A program made the position numbers and the translations under genes. DNA of 64,000 bases. Origin: CAVVMA01 sp963788205 (GTDB taxonomy: Bacteria; Desulfobacterota; Binatia; Binatales; Binataceae). Under the pieces are notes generated by a model, which saw only the letters and a list, made by a program, of their open reading frames with translations, searched no databases and was not told where the DNA came from. The stretch covers positions 496,001 through 560,000 of the forward strand of contig CAWBGG010000007.1 in the NCBI GenBank assembly GCA_963788205.1. Reading direction: 5' to 3'. Shown one piece after another: positions 34,114 to 43,211 of this stretch (the stretch's first letter is position 1; every line of letters begins with the position of its first letter).

Positions 34114-37100
34114 GGACTTGCTCCCGTGAACGGCTTTGCGCTCCGGGCTGGGTCCAGATATGAGGTTTCGGTAAGAACACTGCGAAGATGCGCCAGGTTT
34201 CATCAGCTCTCGGGCGACTGTGCCTCGGGCGAAGGGGCCAACTCGCAGCGGCGTTGATCCCCAGCGAAGAGGCGCCGGAAGTATTCCAACTTTGACTCGC
34301 TGGCGGTGAGGCGGAGTAAGTGAAACCCATTAAAGCTGTCGCGTCCGCGTTCGAGCAAGAGGTTCTGAAGCTTCGCCAAGCCAGCTCAACTCGCGAGGAA
34401 ACCTACTATCCGGCCATCCGCGATCTCTGGTCTGAGTTACTGAAGCTGAGGCAACTGCCATTTGAGGTTCGTACAGCTACAAGCGAGAAACGTGAAGGCA
34501 CGAGTGGATCCGACTACCCGGATCTAGCGATCTACGATCGTGGCGACTTCGTCTCGGTGTTCGCGGAAGTGAAACTGCCCGACGTTGAGCTCGGCTCGCT
34601 CGCACGGTCTCAGGATGGCAACGATCAGATTGGGCGCTACCTGTGCCAGACCGGTGTCATCATTATCACGAATGTTCGCAGTTTCGGCCTTCTTGCCTGC
34701 ACCCCGGGCTACAAGCGGCTCCCGAACGCCCCGGTCCCTCCTTTAGATCGCAAGATTCTTGAGATCGCCGAACTGTGGCCCTCACAGGAAGCTCTGAACA
34801 AACAACGGCCGATTTCCCCCGAGACTGTGACCAAGCTCGCCGATCTGCTGGAGCAGGCCGTCACAGAATTCGCGCCCATCGCGGAGCCGTCTTCCCTCGC
34901 CAAAATCCTCGCCTTGCAGGCGCGCCGGGCAAAGGAGGATCTGCCCGACCGGTTTGATGCTGTAGCAGGCCTGTTGGAGGACTATCGCGAAGCGCTTGGC
35001 TTGCGCTTCCAAGAGGCAGTCGGCTTCGATTTCTTTCGCTCGTCGCTAATACAGACGGCGTTTTACGCGCTTTTTACGGGCTGGACCCTGTGGCATCGCG
35101 CTAAAGACGGAACGTTCTTTGAATGGGACCGATTGGATCGATATTTGAAGATTCCGTTTCTGGGCAAACTGTTCTATGAATTCAAGCATCCTGACCGACT
35201 CGCGGAACTCGGACTTGCGCCTCACCTCGATCGGGCCGCACAAACGCTCCGTCGCGTAGATCGCGACCTGTTCTTCAGCAGGTTTACCTATTCCACTCTG
35301 GACACGGACGACGAGCGAGACCCTAGCGCGTCTGCAGCCATCACCTATTTCTACGAACCCTTTCTGGAAGCGTTTGATCCAGGACTCAGAGACGAGCTTG
35401 GAGTCTGGTACACACCGCCTGAGATCGTTCGCTACCAGGTGAAGACAATTGATGATCTCCTCCGGCGCGAACTGGGATGTGAGCGAGGATTCGCCGACAA
35501 GAGGGTTGTGGTTCTCGATCCGTGCTGCGGGACGGGCGCCTATTTACTTGAGATTGTGCAGTGCATTGCCAAAGAGGTCCGGAAACGCGGTGATCGGGCT
35601 CTTCTCGGAGCTGAACTAGGCGAAGCCGTTGCATCCCGCATCATCGGGTTTGAAATTCTGACCGCACCTTTTGTGATCTCCCACCTGCAGCTCTATCTAA
35701 TGCTCGACGATCTTGGCGTTCCGCCGTCCTCAAAAAAACGCCCTGCGGTCTTTCTGACGAACGCGCTGACCGGCTGGGGAGGACCAGAGCAAGTCAAACT
35801 GAATTTCCCCGAGTTACAAGAGGAGCACGACCGAGCAAAGTTGGTGAAGGATCAGGCGGAGATTATCGTCGTTCTTGGCAATCCCCCATACAACCGGTTC
35901 GCCGGAACAGCCCTCGCAGAAGAGCAGGACCTCGTGGACCACTACAAGGGAATTCTAAGGCGCGAGAGGCGAGACCGCAAAGGTAATGTCGTTTTTGACG
36001 ATGATGGTAAGCCCATTATGATTCAGGACGGCGAAAGCCTTTTGTACAAAGAGTGGGGCGTCAGAAAGCAGCTCCTCGACGAACTCTACGTTCGCTTCTT
36101 CCGGCTCGCAGAAAAACGAATCGGAGAGGATGCGAGAGACGGTGTTGTTTCGTACATCTCGAATTCGTCGTACCTTACGGGTCGTTCGCATCCGCTCATG
36201 CGCGAATCATTGCTTAAGAACTTTCACGATGTCTGGATTGACAACCTCCACGGGAACCGCCTGGCCAGTGAACGGACACCCTGGGGTGAGTCCTGTCAGA
36301 CGGTGTTCAACTTCGGTGGGAGCGCTGGTAACAAGGTAGGCATCTGTATATCGACCTTTCTGAAGCGCAGCGCTAGTGCCACCTCGCCCGAGGCGACAAC
36401 CGTCAACTACCGGGACTTCTGGGGCGGAGCCGAGCAAAAGCGTCACGCACTCATCGAATCACTGAGCATCACCCAATGGGATCACGCAAGGCGGCTTGAG
36501 GCGGCCAAGCGGCCCGAGGGACCGCGCGAGTACGAACAATTCCACCCGTCAAGGAAAAATCGTTGGTTGCTGGCGCCACGCGATTTCAACGCGGGCTTTG
36601 AGGCTTGGCCGGCTCTGGATGAGCTGTTCCCTGCTTTTTATCAAGGCGTAAATCCCAATCGGGGTCTGGATGGAAGCATTATAGATGTCGATAGGTCAGA
36701 CCTAGCCTGTCGAATGCGCGCCTATTTTGAAAATGAAGACTTCCAAGCGTTAGCCAAATCCTACCCGGCATTGTTCGAAAGGCGCGCCCGATATGAACCG
36801 AAGAGGCTTTGGACATTTTTGCGATCCAGGTCGAGGTTTCGGAGGGATCAGATTCTGCCGTATTTGGTCTTTCCCCTAGACACCCGGTGGATCTACTACG
36901 AGAAGGAAGGAAAGCTGCTCAATGAGCGAAGGCCCGAGTATGGCAACGCCCTGGTTGGAAATGAATTCCTGCTGGCCGTTCCCCAACCTCGTCGCCCATC
37001 AGAGACAAGACCTCTGTTAACTCAAACGCTCGCAGACCTCCACGTCTACGACCGAGGAGTCGTTTGCTTTCCGCGCGAGGTGACTCCCGGTTCCCTTGTA

Positions 37101-37883
37101 GCCGCTCGTGAGGCGAACATCGCACCCCGAGCATGGCAGAAGCTACAAACACTATGGGAGCTCACGGGAGACCTCAGGGGTGCGGCCGCAAAAGACCTCG
37201 TAGGCCGGTTGTTCCGTTGCTCGATCGGAATTCTTCATGCGACCGCCTACGAAGACGATAACCGCGAGGCCTTGGCTCAAGACTGGGCTCACATTCCGGT
37301 TCCAAAGGGTCGCGAACTGGCTGATGAGCTTAGCTCGGTGGGCGATCAGATCCGCGTGCTCCTAGATCCACTCGCTGATGCGGAATCCGGAATCCGCAAA
37401 ATCATTGGGCAAGAACGAATGACATCGTTAGGAGTTCCTCAGAGGACGGGAGAGAAGCCGATCACTTCAGCAGACCTCTGCGTGTCGATCAGTTACTATG
37501 GCGCAGCAAAAGGACGCTGGATTCCACGTGAGTTTCGCGACGAGGAGGCGCCTCTGTCCGAGTGGGGTGCTAATACTGGTGCTCTCTATATCAACGATGA
37601 AGTGTTCTTCGCAAACGTCCCGCAAGCGGTCTGGCGATATGAGTTGGGCGGCTATCCCGTTCTGAAAAAATGGCTCGGGTACAGGAAAGCATCTGACAGG
37701 GCAGGAAAACCGCTGACAACGGCCGAAACCTCTCATTTCCGCTCAATGATACAGAGAATCGCCGCACTTTTGGCTCTTCAGCCGGAATTGAATCGTCTCT
37801 ACGAGAAAGCTAAGGAACAGGCATTGACCGCCGAAGAAATGAACCTTCGGGAGCCACCAGTTGCGCAGGATGCGTGATTTCGC
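34114..37883. mobile_element. Island 2: restriction-modification insert between duplicated gene ends
   Basis: A 3.8-kb insert bounded by the 53-bp direct repeats. The ancestral order, inferred from the repeats, is rhaI followed 16 bases later by the convergent GH3 glycosidase stop. The insert carries one large gene and ~200 non-coding bases at its left end, and its base use is visibly less GC-rich than its neighbours. No integrase, transposase or terminal inverted repeat is present. Confidence 0.65.
34320..37877 (+). CDS. Single-protein restriction-modification enzyme (type IIG/ISP-like)
   Basis: An 1185-aa enzyme. An N-terminal PD-(D/E)XK-like nuclease segment (about 62-90; DYPDLAIYD then VFAEVKLPD) is followed by a helical connector. 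The N6-adenine methyltransferase has motif I DPCCGTGAYLLE (from residue 400) and motif IV NPPY (521). A long C-terminal target-recognition and coupler region ends with GYPVLKKWLGYRKA, as in type ISP enzymes. No helicase domain is present, so it resembles a shortened ISP or a type IIG enzyme that methylates and cuts with one polypeptide. The start is GTG 34320 after GGAG. It fills the island flanked by 53-bp repeats. Confidence 0.85.
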   Translation: MKPIKAVASAFEQEVLKLRQASSTREETYYPAIRDLWSELLKLRQLPFEVRTATSEKREGTSGSDYPDLAIYDRGDFVSVFAEVKLPDVELGSLARSQDGNDQIGRYLCQTGVIIITNVRSFGLLACTPGYKRLPNAPVPPLDRKILEIAELWPSQEALNKQRPISPETVTKLADLLEQAVTEFAPIAEPSSLAKILALQARRAKEDLPDRFDAVAGLLEDYREALGLRFQEAVGFDFFRSSLIQTAFYALFTGWTLWHRAKDGTFFEWDRLDRYLKIPFLGKLFYEFKHPDRLAELGLAPHLDRAAQTLRRVDRDLFFSRFTYSTLDTDDERDPSASAAITYFYEPFLEAFDPGLRDELGVWYTPPEIVRYQVKTIDDLLRRELGCERGFADKRVVVLDPCCGTGAYLLEIVQCIAKEVRKRGDRALLGAELGEAVASRIIGFEILTAPFVISHLQLYLMLDDLGVPPSSKKRPAVFLTNALTGWGGPEQVKLNFPELQEEHDRAKLVKDQAEIIVVLGNPPYNRFAGTALAEEQDLVDHYKGILRRERRDRKGNVVFDDDGKPIMIQDGESLLYKEWGVRKQLLDELYVRFFRLAEKRIGEDARDGVVSYISNSSYLTGRSHPLMRESLLKNFHDVWIDNLHGNRLASERTPWGESCQTVFNFGGSAGNKVGICISTFLKRSASATSPEATTVNYRDFWGGAEQKRHALIESLSITQWDHARRLEAAKRPEGPREYEQFHPSRKNRWLLAPRDFNAGFEAWPALDELFPAFYQGVNPNRGLDGSIIDVDRSDLACRMRAYFENEDFQALAKSYPALFERRARYEPKRLWTFLRSRSRFRRDQILPYLVFPLDTRWIYYEKEGKLLNERRPEYGNALVGNEFLLAVPQPRRPSETRPLLTQTLADLHVYDRGVVCFPREVTPGSLVAAREANIAPRAWQKLQTLWELTGDLRGAAAKDLVGRLFRCSIGILHATAYEDDNREALAQDWAHIPVPKGRELADELSSVGDQIRVLLDPLADAESGIRKIIGQERMTSLGVPQRTGEKPITSADLCVSISYYGAAKGRWIPREFRDEEAPLSEWGANTGALYINDEVFFANVPQAVWRYELGGYPVLKKWLGYRKASDRAGKPLTTAETSHFRSMIQRIAALLALQPELNRLYEKAKEQALTAEEMNLREPPVAQDA

Positions 37884-37936
37884 CTCACCGGCAAGGCGGG
37901 AATCGTCTGAGTCTCCGCCGGCGGCTCACGCCACCT
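37884..37936. repeat. Island 2 flank, right copy at the GH3 gene end
   Basis: Partner of 34061-34113. Here the right part is the genuine 3' end of the GH3 glycosidase (minus strand, VEVA and stop), while the left part is a detached copy of the rhaI tail (reads LTGKAGIV and stop). It begins seven bases after the stop of the restriction-modification gene. Confidence 0.88.
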
Positions 37937-40352
37937 CAACCGACGTAGGCTTGACGTCCAGCAGACGCAGGGGCCGGCGCGAGCCGATGATTCGAAAGGG
38001 CGCCGTGAAGCGGATGTCCTGCGACGACGCGCCGACCATCACTTCCATCTCGCCGGGCTCGACCGCGAAAGTCAGGTCGCGGCCGTGGAATGCGGCCTGG
38101 CTCAGGTCGAGAGCGAAGCTCACGCGCCGCTCTTCGCCCGCGCGCAGCAAAAGCCGCGCGAATCCTTTCAGCTCCATCACCGGACGAGTCACGCTGCCGG
38201 CCTTGTCGCGCAGATAGAGCTGCACGACCTCTTCGCCGTCACGCGGGCCGTCGTTCGCGATTGAAATCGCAACGCGCAGGCATCCGTCGGATCCGACCTC
38301 GGCGGCGTCGAGCGCTCCGTCAGAGTACGCGAAAGTCGAGTAGCTGAGCCCATGGCCGAACGGAAACAGCGGCTTGCAGCTCAAATCGGCATAGTCGCCC
38401 CAAAACTGACTGCGCTGTCCGGATGGCTTGTGCGAGTAGTACAGCGGCATCTGCCCCTGATCGCGCGGGAGTGAAACGGGCAGGCGTGCACAGGGATTGA
38501 CGCGGCCGGTCAGCACGTCGGCAATCGCGCTTCCCCCCTCCTCACCGGGCGGGAATACATACAACACGGCGGCGGCCCTTTCGATCGCGGCCGTGAGCGC
38601 GAGCGGGCGCCCATCGATCACGACGAGCACAATCGGCTTCCCGGCGGCAGCGACCGCCGCGACGAGTTCCTCCTGCACACCGGAGAGGGTGAGCGTCGCG
38701 CGATCGTTGGCCTCACCGCTCGAACATCCCTGGGCTAGGCCCGACTTGCCGCCCACGCAGAGCACCACCAGCTCCGCCCATCGAGCGGCCTGTTCGGCTG
38801 CCGCGAAACCCGACCGGTCGTTATCAAAGGCGTTGCAACCGTGAGCGGTTCTGATCTCGACGGCTGAGCCCAGCGCGGCGCGCAATCCCTCCAGCGGCGT
38901 CACCATCGGCGGAAAGCGCGTGCTCAGGTCGGTATGCCGCGCCGCGGCACCCCGATCGCCGGAGGCCTGCGCGCTGCCTTCCATCACGGGTGCGGCGCTG
39001 CCTTCGAGCTTGTGGCCTTCGAGCACGTCGCGTGCAGTATCGCGCTCGGTAATGGGCCCGTACAGAATTTCGTGATGAGTCGGGTAATGGTAGTCGCCCT
39101 GCAGCAATCGCTTGGCGTTGGCGGTCGGTCCGATCACGGCGACGCGCTTGAGGCCGCGATCGAGCGGCAGCACCGCGCGATCGTTCTTGAGCATCACGAT
39201 CGATTTGCCGGCAATCTCCCGCGCCAGGGCCCGATCGTCCGGCGTGTCGAATACCGCCGAAGCGTTGTCGGCATCGACGTAAGGATTCTCGAACAGGCCG
39301 AGCTCGTACTTTGCGCGCAGGACACGCCGGACGGCACGGTCGATCAGCTCGATCTTCACCGCTCCGCTTTCCACCGCCTCTTTAAGGGGCGCGCCGAACA
39401 GGTCGAGCTGCGGCAGCTCCACGTCGAGCCCGGCCTCGAGGCCGAGCTTGGCGGCTTCGCCGCGATCGGCTGCGATATTGTGGTAATTATGCAGTGATGG
39501 AAGCGTGTAATAGTCAGTTACTACCGTGCCGGTGAATCCGAGTTGTTCGCGAAGAAGATCGTTCAGCAGATAGCGCGATGCGCCGCACGGCACGCCGTCG
39601 ATTTCCTGGTAGCCATTCATGATCGAGCGGACGTTCGCCTCGCCGATCATCGCGGCGAACGGCGCGATAAAAATGTCGAGCAGCTCCCGCGCCGGAATAT
39701 GCGCCGGCGCCCAGTTCAGCCCGCCTTCGGAAGAGCTGTAGCCGGCGTAGTGCTTGCCGGTGCAGATCACGCCGGCCGATAGTGCGCCGCCCTGCACGCC
39801 GCGGACGTAGGCCACGGCCATCCGCGAGACCAGGTAGACATCCTCGCCGAAGGTTTCCTCGCAGCGGCCCCATCGCGCGTCGCGCGCGACGTCGGCCACC
39901 GGCGCGAGCGTGTGGCGCGCGCCGACCGCGACCATCTGGCGGCGAATCGTGCCTCCCATCCGCTGGACCAGCTCGGGCGCGAAGGTCGCGGCCAGCGCGA
40001 GCGGGACCGGAAAGCACGAAGCGTCCTGCGCGAGATAGCCGGCGCAACTTTCCTCATGGAAGATCGCCGGGATACCCAGACGCGTGCCATCGACGAGCAG
40101 CCGCTGAATCGCGTTCATGGTTCGCGCCGATTGCTTGGGACTCATCAGTGCGGCGTGGCGCGAGATGTGGCCGATTCCGTGCTTCAACAGCTCGGCGGCG
40201 CGCTCGCCGTTGATCGAATCGCCCTCGAGCAGCGGGCGGCTCCACAGACCGCCAAGCTGAGCGATCTTTTCATCCAGCGTCATACGCGCCAGCAAGTCCT
40301 CGATCCGCGCGTCAAGGGGCAGCGAGGAATCCTGGTACGGAAGAAGGGCCAT
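37926..40352 (-). CDS. Glycoside hydrolase family 3 (beta-glucosidase/xylosidase-like)
   Basis: An 808-aa enzyme. The N-terminal TIM-like domain has the GH3 pattern GKHYAGYSSSEGG and the nucleophile Asp in GTVVTDYYTLPS. A second alpha/beta domain (SIVMLKNDRAVLPL to VLPLD and FPPGEEGG) is followed by a C-terminal fibronectin-III-like domain. No signal peptide is seen, so it acts on imported oligosaccharides in the cytoplasm. It converges with the rha genes and may supply sugars to them, but its substrate cannot be read. Its 3' end is part of the repeat at 37884-37936. Confidence 0.9.
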   Translation of the reverse strand: MALLPYQDSSLPLDARIEDLLARMTLDEKIAQLGGLWSRPLLEGDSINGERAAELLKHGIGHISRHAALMSPKQSARTMNAIQRLLVDGTRLGIPAIFHEESCAGYLAQDASCFPVPLALAATFAPELVQRMGGTIRRQMVAVGARHTLAPVADVARDARWGRCEETFGEDVYLVSRMAVAYVRGVQGGALSAGVICTGKHYAGYSSSEGGLNWAPAHIPARELLDIFIAPFAAMIGEANVRSIMNGYQEIDGVPCGASRYLLNDLLREQLGFTGTVVTDYYTLPSLHNYHNIAADRGEAAKLGLEAGLDVELPQLDLFGAPLKEAVESGAVKIELIDRAVRRVLRAKYELGLFENPYVDADNASAVFDTPDDRALAREIAGKSIVMLKNDRAVLPLDRGLKRVAVIGPTANAKRLLQGDYHYPTHHEILYGPITERDTARDVLEGHKLEGSAAPVMEGSAQASGDRGAAARHTDLSTRFPPMVTPLEGLRAALGSAVEIRTAHGCNAFDNDRSGFAAAEQAARWAELVVLCVGGKSGLAQGCSSGEANDRATLTLSGVQEELVAAVAAAGKPIVLVVIDGRPLALTAAIERAAAVLYVFPPGEEGGSAIADVLTGRVNPCARLPVSLPRDQGQMPLYYSHKPSGQRSQFWGDYADLSCKPLFPFGHGLSYSTFAYSDGALDAAEVGSDGCLRVAISIANDGPRDGEEVVQLYLRDKAGSVTRPVMELKGFARLLLRAGEERRVSFALDLSQAAFHGRDLTFAVEPGEMEVMVGASSQDIRFTAPFRIIGSRRPLRLLDVKPTSVEVA

Positions 40353-40379
40353 AGCTTTGCTCCCGATCGGGACCGATTG

Positions 40380-42311
40380 TCAGCCCGCTTTCGCGCGCAG
40401 CCGGCGGGCGTCGCCGACGCGGGCGGTCACGCCGCAATGGTCGAAGTAGTCCAGCAGCGCGATCGCAAACCGCCGCGACGCGCCGAGCAGGTCACGATAA
40501 GTGGCCGCGGTGATTTCAGGATGGGCGCGCAGATGCTCGACCAGCCGGGTGCGCGCGGCCTCCAGCGCGGCGCGCTCGTAATATAGATCGCTCGCGACTT
40601 TGATCAGCCGTCCCTGCCGTTCGAGCGTGGCGAGCAGGGCTTTGAGCCGCGCGGTTTCGGATGGCGCCAGCTTCAGCGCCTGGCCCAGTTGCTTAACGTC
40701 GGGCGGCTGAAAGCCCGCGTCTTTCAACACACGCTCGATTCGCGAGCCGAGCTGGTCGTCGCTCGCGCCGAGCTGCACCCGATGCGACTTGAGGCGGAGC
40801 GTGCTTTCCTCGCGCACGATCTCAGATTCAAGACTTACGCGATCGACCAGGGCGCGGAAGCCGCGCGTGCCGACAGCGTATGGCAGCCGCTCGCGCATCG
40901 CCTCCATCTCCATCCCGGGGTCCAGCGGACGGCCCCGATGGTACGCCGCGAGCGCGTCGAGCATGAAGCGCTTGAGCTCCTCCCATCGCGGCTGGGTGGT
41001 GAATTCCGCTTCGTCGCCCAGCGCGAGCTTCACGAATCGACGGTCATTCAGCGCGTGCTCGACTTCGCGTTGCGGCGTGTTGAGAAGCTGCGCGATTCCA
41101 ACTGCGGTGAGCGCGAAATTCTCTTGCAGGCCGAGGAGGGCCTCGATCGCGGCGGCGCCGGAAGCCGTGCGCAGAACGTTGAGCTTCGCCAGGTAGGGTT
41201 CGAGCGGCTTGCGCACGCGCCGCGCGATCGGGTTGAGAACCACGCCGCCGCCCAGCGTGCGTAGGTTGGTCTCGTCACGGATCACGAAGCGATCGCCGTA
41301 CAGCGCGAGGATCGGATCGTCGAGCACCAACTGGACGACGCCGGTATGCTTCGGTTCCAGCGCGCCCGCCGGTTCGAGCAGGATCGCGCGGCCGATAGTC
41401 TCGGTAGTGCCGATAAAGAATCGGACGCGACCATTCGTCTTGAGTGGGCGCCGGGCCGCCGGGCGCAATTCGAGCGCGGCGTCCAGGCGCGAGGTGACGA
41501 TGTCAAGCTTCCAGTCGGCCAGCACGCATCCGCGCTGGAGGTCGATTCGGTCGGTGCCGGTCAGGTTCAGCGCGACGCGCTGACATCTGTCGGCCCGCTC
41601 GACGGTTTCACCGTGCACCTGAATCGAGCGGACGCGCGCCTCGCCGCCGCCGGGGAGCACGCGCAAGCGATCGCCGGTACGCACTTCGGCGCCCATCGCG
41701 GTCCCTGTGACCACGGTGCCGTGACCCTTGATTACAAAGGCGCGATCGAGCGGGAGGCGAAAAATTCCGGTTGCGCGGCGCGCCTCGAAGCCGTCGAGCT
41801 GGCGCGCGATTTCGGCGCGCAACTGGTCGAGTCCCGCGCCGGTGGTTGACGAGACCGGAATAATCGGCGCGCCGGCCAGCCGCGTGCCGTCGGCGAGCAG
41901 CTCGATCTCCTGCGCGACTTCATCGAGACGCGCCGCGCTGGCCAGATCGGCTTTGGTGATCACGAAAATTCCGCGCGCCGTGCCGAGCAGATGTAGGATG
42001 TCGAGATGCTCCTCGCTTTGCGGCATCACGCCGTCGTCGGCCGCGATCGTGAAGAGCACGAGATCGATACCGTGTGCGCCAGCCAGCATGTTGCGGATGA
42101 AGCGTTCGTGACCGGGAACGTCGATCACGCCGGCGCGCGCGCCGCCGGGCAGGGTGAAGTGCGCGAAGCCGAGGTCGATCGAGATACCGCGCTCTTTTTC
42201 CTCTTTGAGCCGGTCGGTGTCCTGGCCGGTGAGCGCCTTGATCAGCGCGGTCTTGCCGTGATCGATATGCCCGGCGGTGCCGATGATCGCGTTGGTGACC
42301 GGCGATGCCAT
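40380..42311 (-). CDS. selB: Selenocysteine-specific elongation factor SelB
   Basis: A 643-aa GTPase. G1 is GTAGHIDHGKT (residues 10-20), the switch region is KEEKERGISIDLGFAHF, G3 is DVPGHE and G4 is TKAD. Domains II-III follow, then a long C-terminal winged-helix array (about 400-643) that binds the SECIS hairpin. It delivers Sec-tRNA(Sec) to UGA codons, so the organism makes selenoproteins. No selA, selC or selD is in the window. It sits 27 bases upstream of GH3 and 18 downstream of the epoxide-hydrolase-like gene, in a line of minus-strand genes. Confidence 0.95.
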   Translation of the reverse strand: MASPVTNAIIGTAGHIDHGKTALIKALTGQDTDRLKEEKERGISIDLGFAHFTLPGGARAGVIDVPGHERFIRNMLAGAHGIDLVLFTIAADDGVMPQSEEHLDILHLLGTARGIFVITKADLASAARLDEVAQEIELLADGTRLAGAPIIPVSSTTGAGLDQLRAEIARQLDGFEARRATGIFRLPLDRAFVIKGHGTVVTGTAMGAEVRTGDRLRVLPGGGEARVRSIQVHGETVERADRCQRVALNLTGTDRIDLQRGCVLADWKLDIVTSRLDAALELRPAARRPLKTNGRVRFFIGTTETIGRAILLEPAGALEPKHTGVVQLVLDDPILALYGDRFVIRDETNLRTLGGGVVLNPIARRVRKPLEPYLAKLNVLRTASGAAAIEALLGLQENFALTAVGIAQLLNTPQREVEHALNDRRFVKLALGDEAEFTTQPRWEELKRFMLDALAAYHRGRPLDPGMEMEAMRERLPYAVGTRGFRALVDRVSLESEIVREESTLRLKSHRVQLGASDDQLGSRIERVLKDAGFQPPDVKQLGQALKLAPSETARLKALLATLERQGRLIKVASDLYYERAALEAARTRLVEHLRAHPEITAATYRDLLGASRRFAIALLDYFDHCGVTARVGDARRLRAKAG

Positions 42312-42329
42312 CGCAAGGGGTACAGACGC

Positions 42330-42701
42330 CTACTGCATCTGCTTGGTCCACATCGCGAGATCGAAGTAGTCGCGCCAGGCGGCGATTTTGCCGCCCTGCA
42401 GCTCGAAGACGCCGGCCACCGGCAGCTCGATCCGCTTGGGGCCCATCTGGAAACAGTCAACGCGCTCGTTGATCACAACGTTGCCTGCCGCGGCGCTCTT
42501 TAGAATTTTGAACTCGCACGCGGTCGCCATCGGCAAAAAAGTGTTGATCACGTTGCGGATCGCGGTTTTGCCGGCCGCCGGCGCCATCGGGATATTGTGG
42601 TAAACGGCATCGTCGGTGAAGAAGCCCATAATTTCGTCGAGATTGCGGCGCTCCCAGGCCTTGCAGAAGTCATTGACGACTTTCTCGTTGTCGGTAGCCA
42701 T
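42330..42701 (-). CDS. Limonene-1,2-epoxide hydrolase-like protein
   Basis: A 123-aa cone-shaped fold of the SnoaL/LEH group. The Asp-Arg-Asp catalytic set of epoxide hydrolases is suggested by INERVD and AAWRDYFDLAMW, and the N-terminal FCKAWERRNLDEIMGFF is typical. Members open epoxides, but many relatives have other or no activity. The position between an ABC transporter operon and selB gives no clear pathway; import and breakdown of a terpenoid-like compound is speculation. Confidence 0.75.
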   Translation of the reverse strand: MATDNEKVVNDFCKAWERRNLDEIMGFFTDDAVYHNIPMAPAAGKTAIRNVINTFLPMATACEFKILKSAAAGNVVINERVDCFQMGPKRIELPVAGVFELQGGKIAAWRDYFDLAMWTKQMQ

Positions 42702-42725
42702 GGTCTGATCCTCCTTGCGGATTGA

Positions 42726-43211
42726 CTATTCGTGATCCAGATAGAAGCGGTTCTCGTCCTTGTTATAGCCGAACAGCTCGGCGAACCGGCCCCAGCCCAC
42801 CAGCGTGGCGAACGTACGCTCGGGTGATTCGTTCGGCAAGAGGATCGCGAGATGCTCCAGCACAACCTCCTTGTGGAGCGATCGGCTTTCCTGCCCGCGG
42901 AGCAGGCGCACGAAATAGTTGAAGAGGCCGAGCTGCTTGAACTGCTCGCGCAACATCAACTTCCGCCGGTTGATGTCGGCCGCCAGGAACTCCCTGCCAA
43001 GCGGCTCCAGCACCACATCGCCCGTCGGAGTCGACACCAGGCCCATAATTTCAGCGGCCTTCATGACCTTGAGCAGGTCGCTGAACTTGAAGGCCAGGTC
43101 GCGCGCGATCTTGTAGCCGTCTTCGCGGCCGCCGCGATCTTCAAGGATCTCGAGCAGGCCGAAGACCCAGGTAAGCTGGCAGTCGGGAATCGGGTAGATC
43201 GCCGGCGACAT
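42726..43211 (-). CDS. Stand-alone AAA-associated domain protein of an ABC transporter
   Basis: A 161-aa protein matching the C-terminal AAA-associated domain (AAA_assoc_C) normally fused to the ATPase of NitT/TauT-type ABC transporters: a helix-turn-helix-like N-terminal half (WVFGLLEILEDRGG, IARDLAFKFSDLLKVMKAAE) and the C-terminal FATLVGWGRFAELFGYN. Its ATG at 43211 shares one base with the ATPase stop (TGATG), as if a former fusion had been split or is translated as two coupled chains. Confidence 0.8.
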   Translation of the reverse strand: MSPAIYPIPDCQLTWVFGLLEILEDRGGREDGYKIARDLAFKFSDLLKVMKAAEIMGLVSTPTGDVVLEPLGREFLAADINRRKLMLREQFKQLGLFNYFVRLLRGQESRSLHKEVVLEHLAILLPNESPERTFATLVGWGRFAELFGYNKDENRFYLDHE

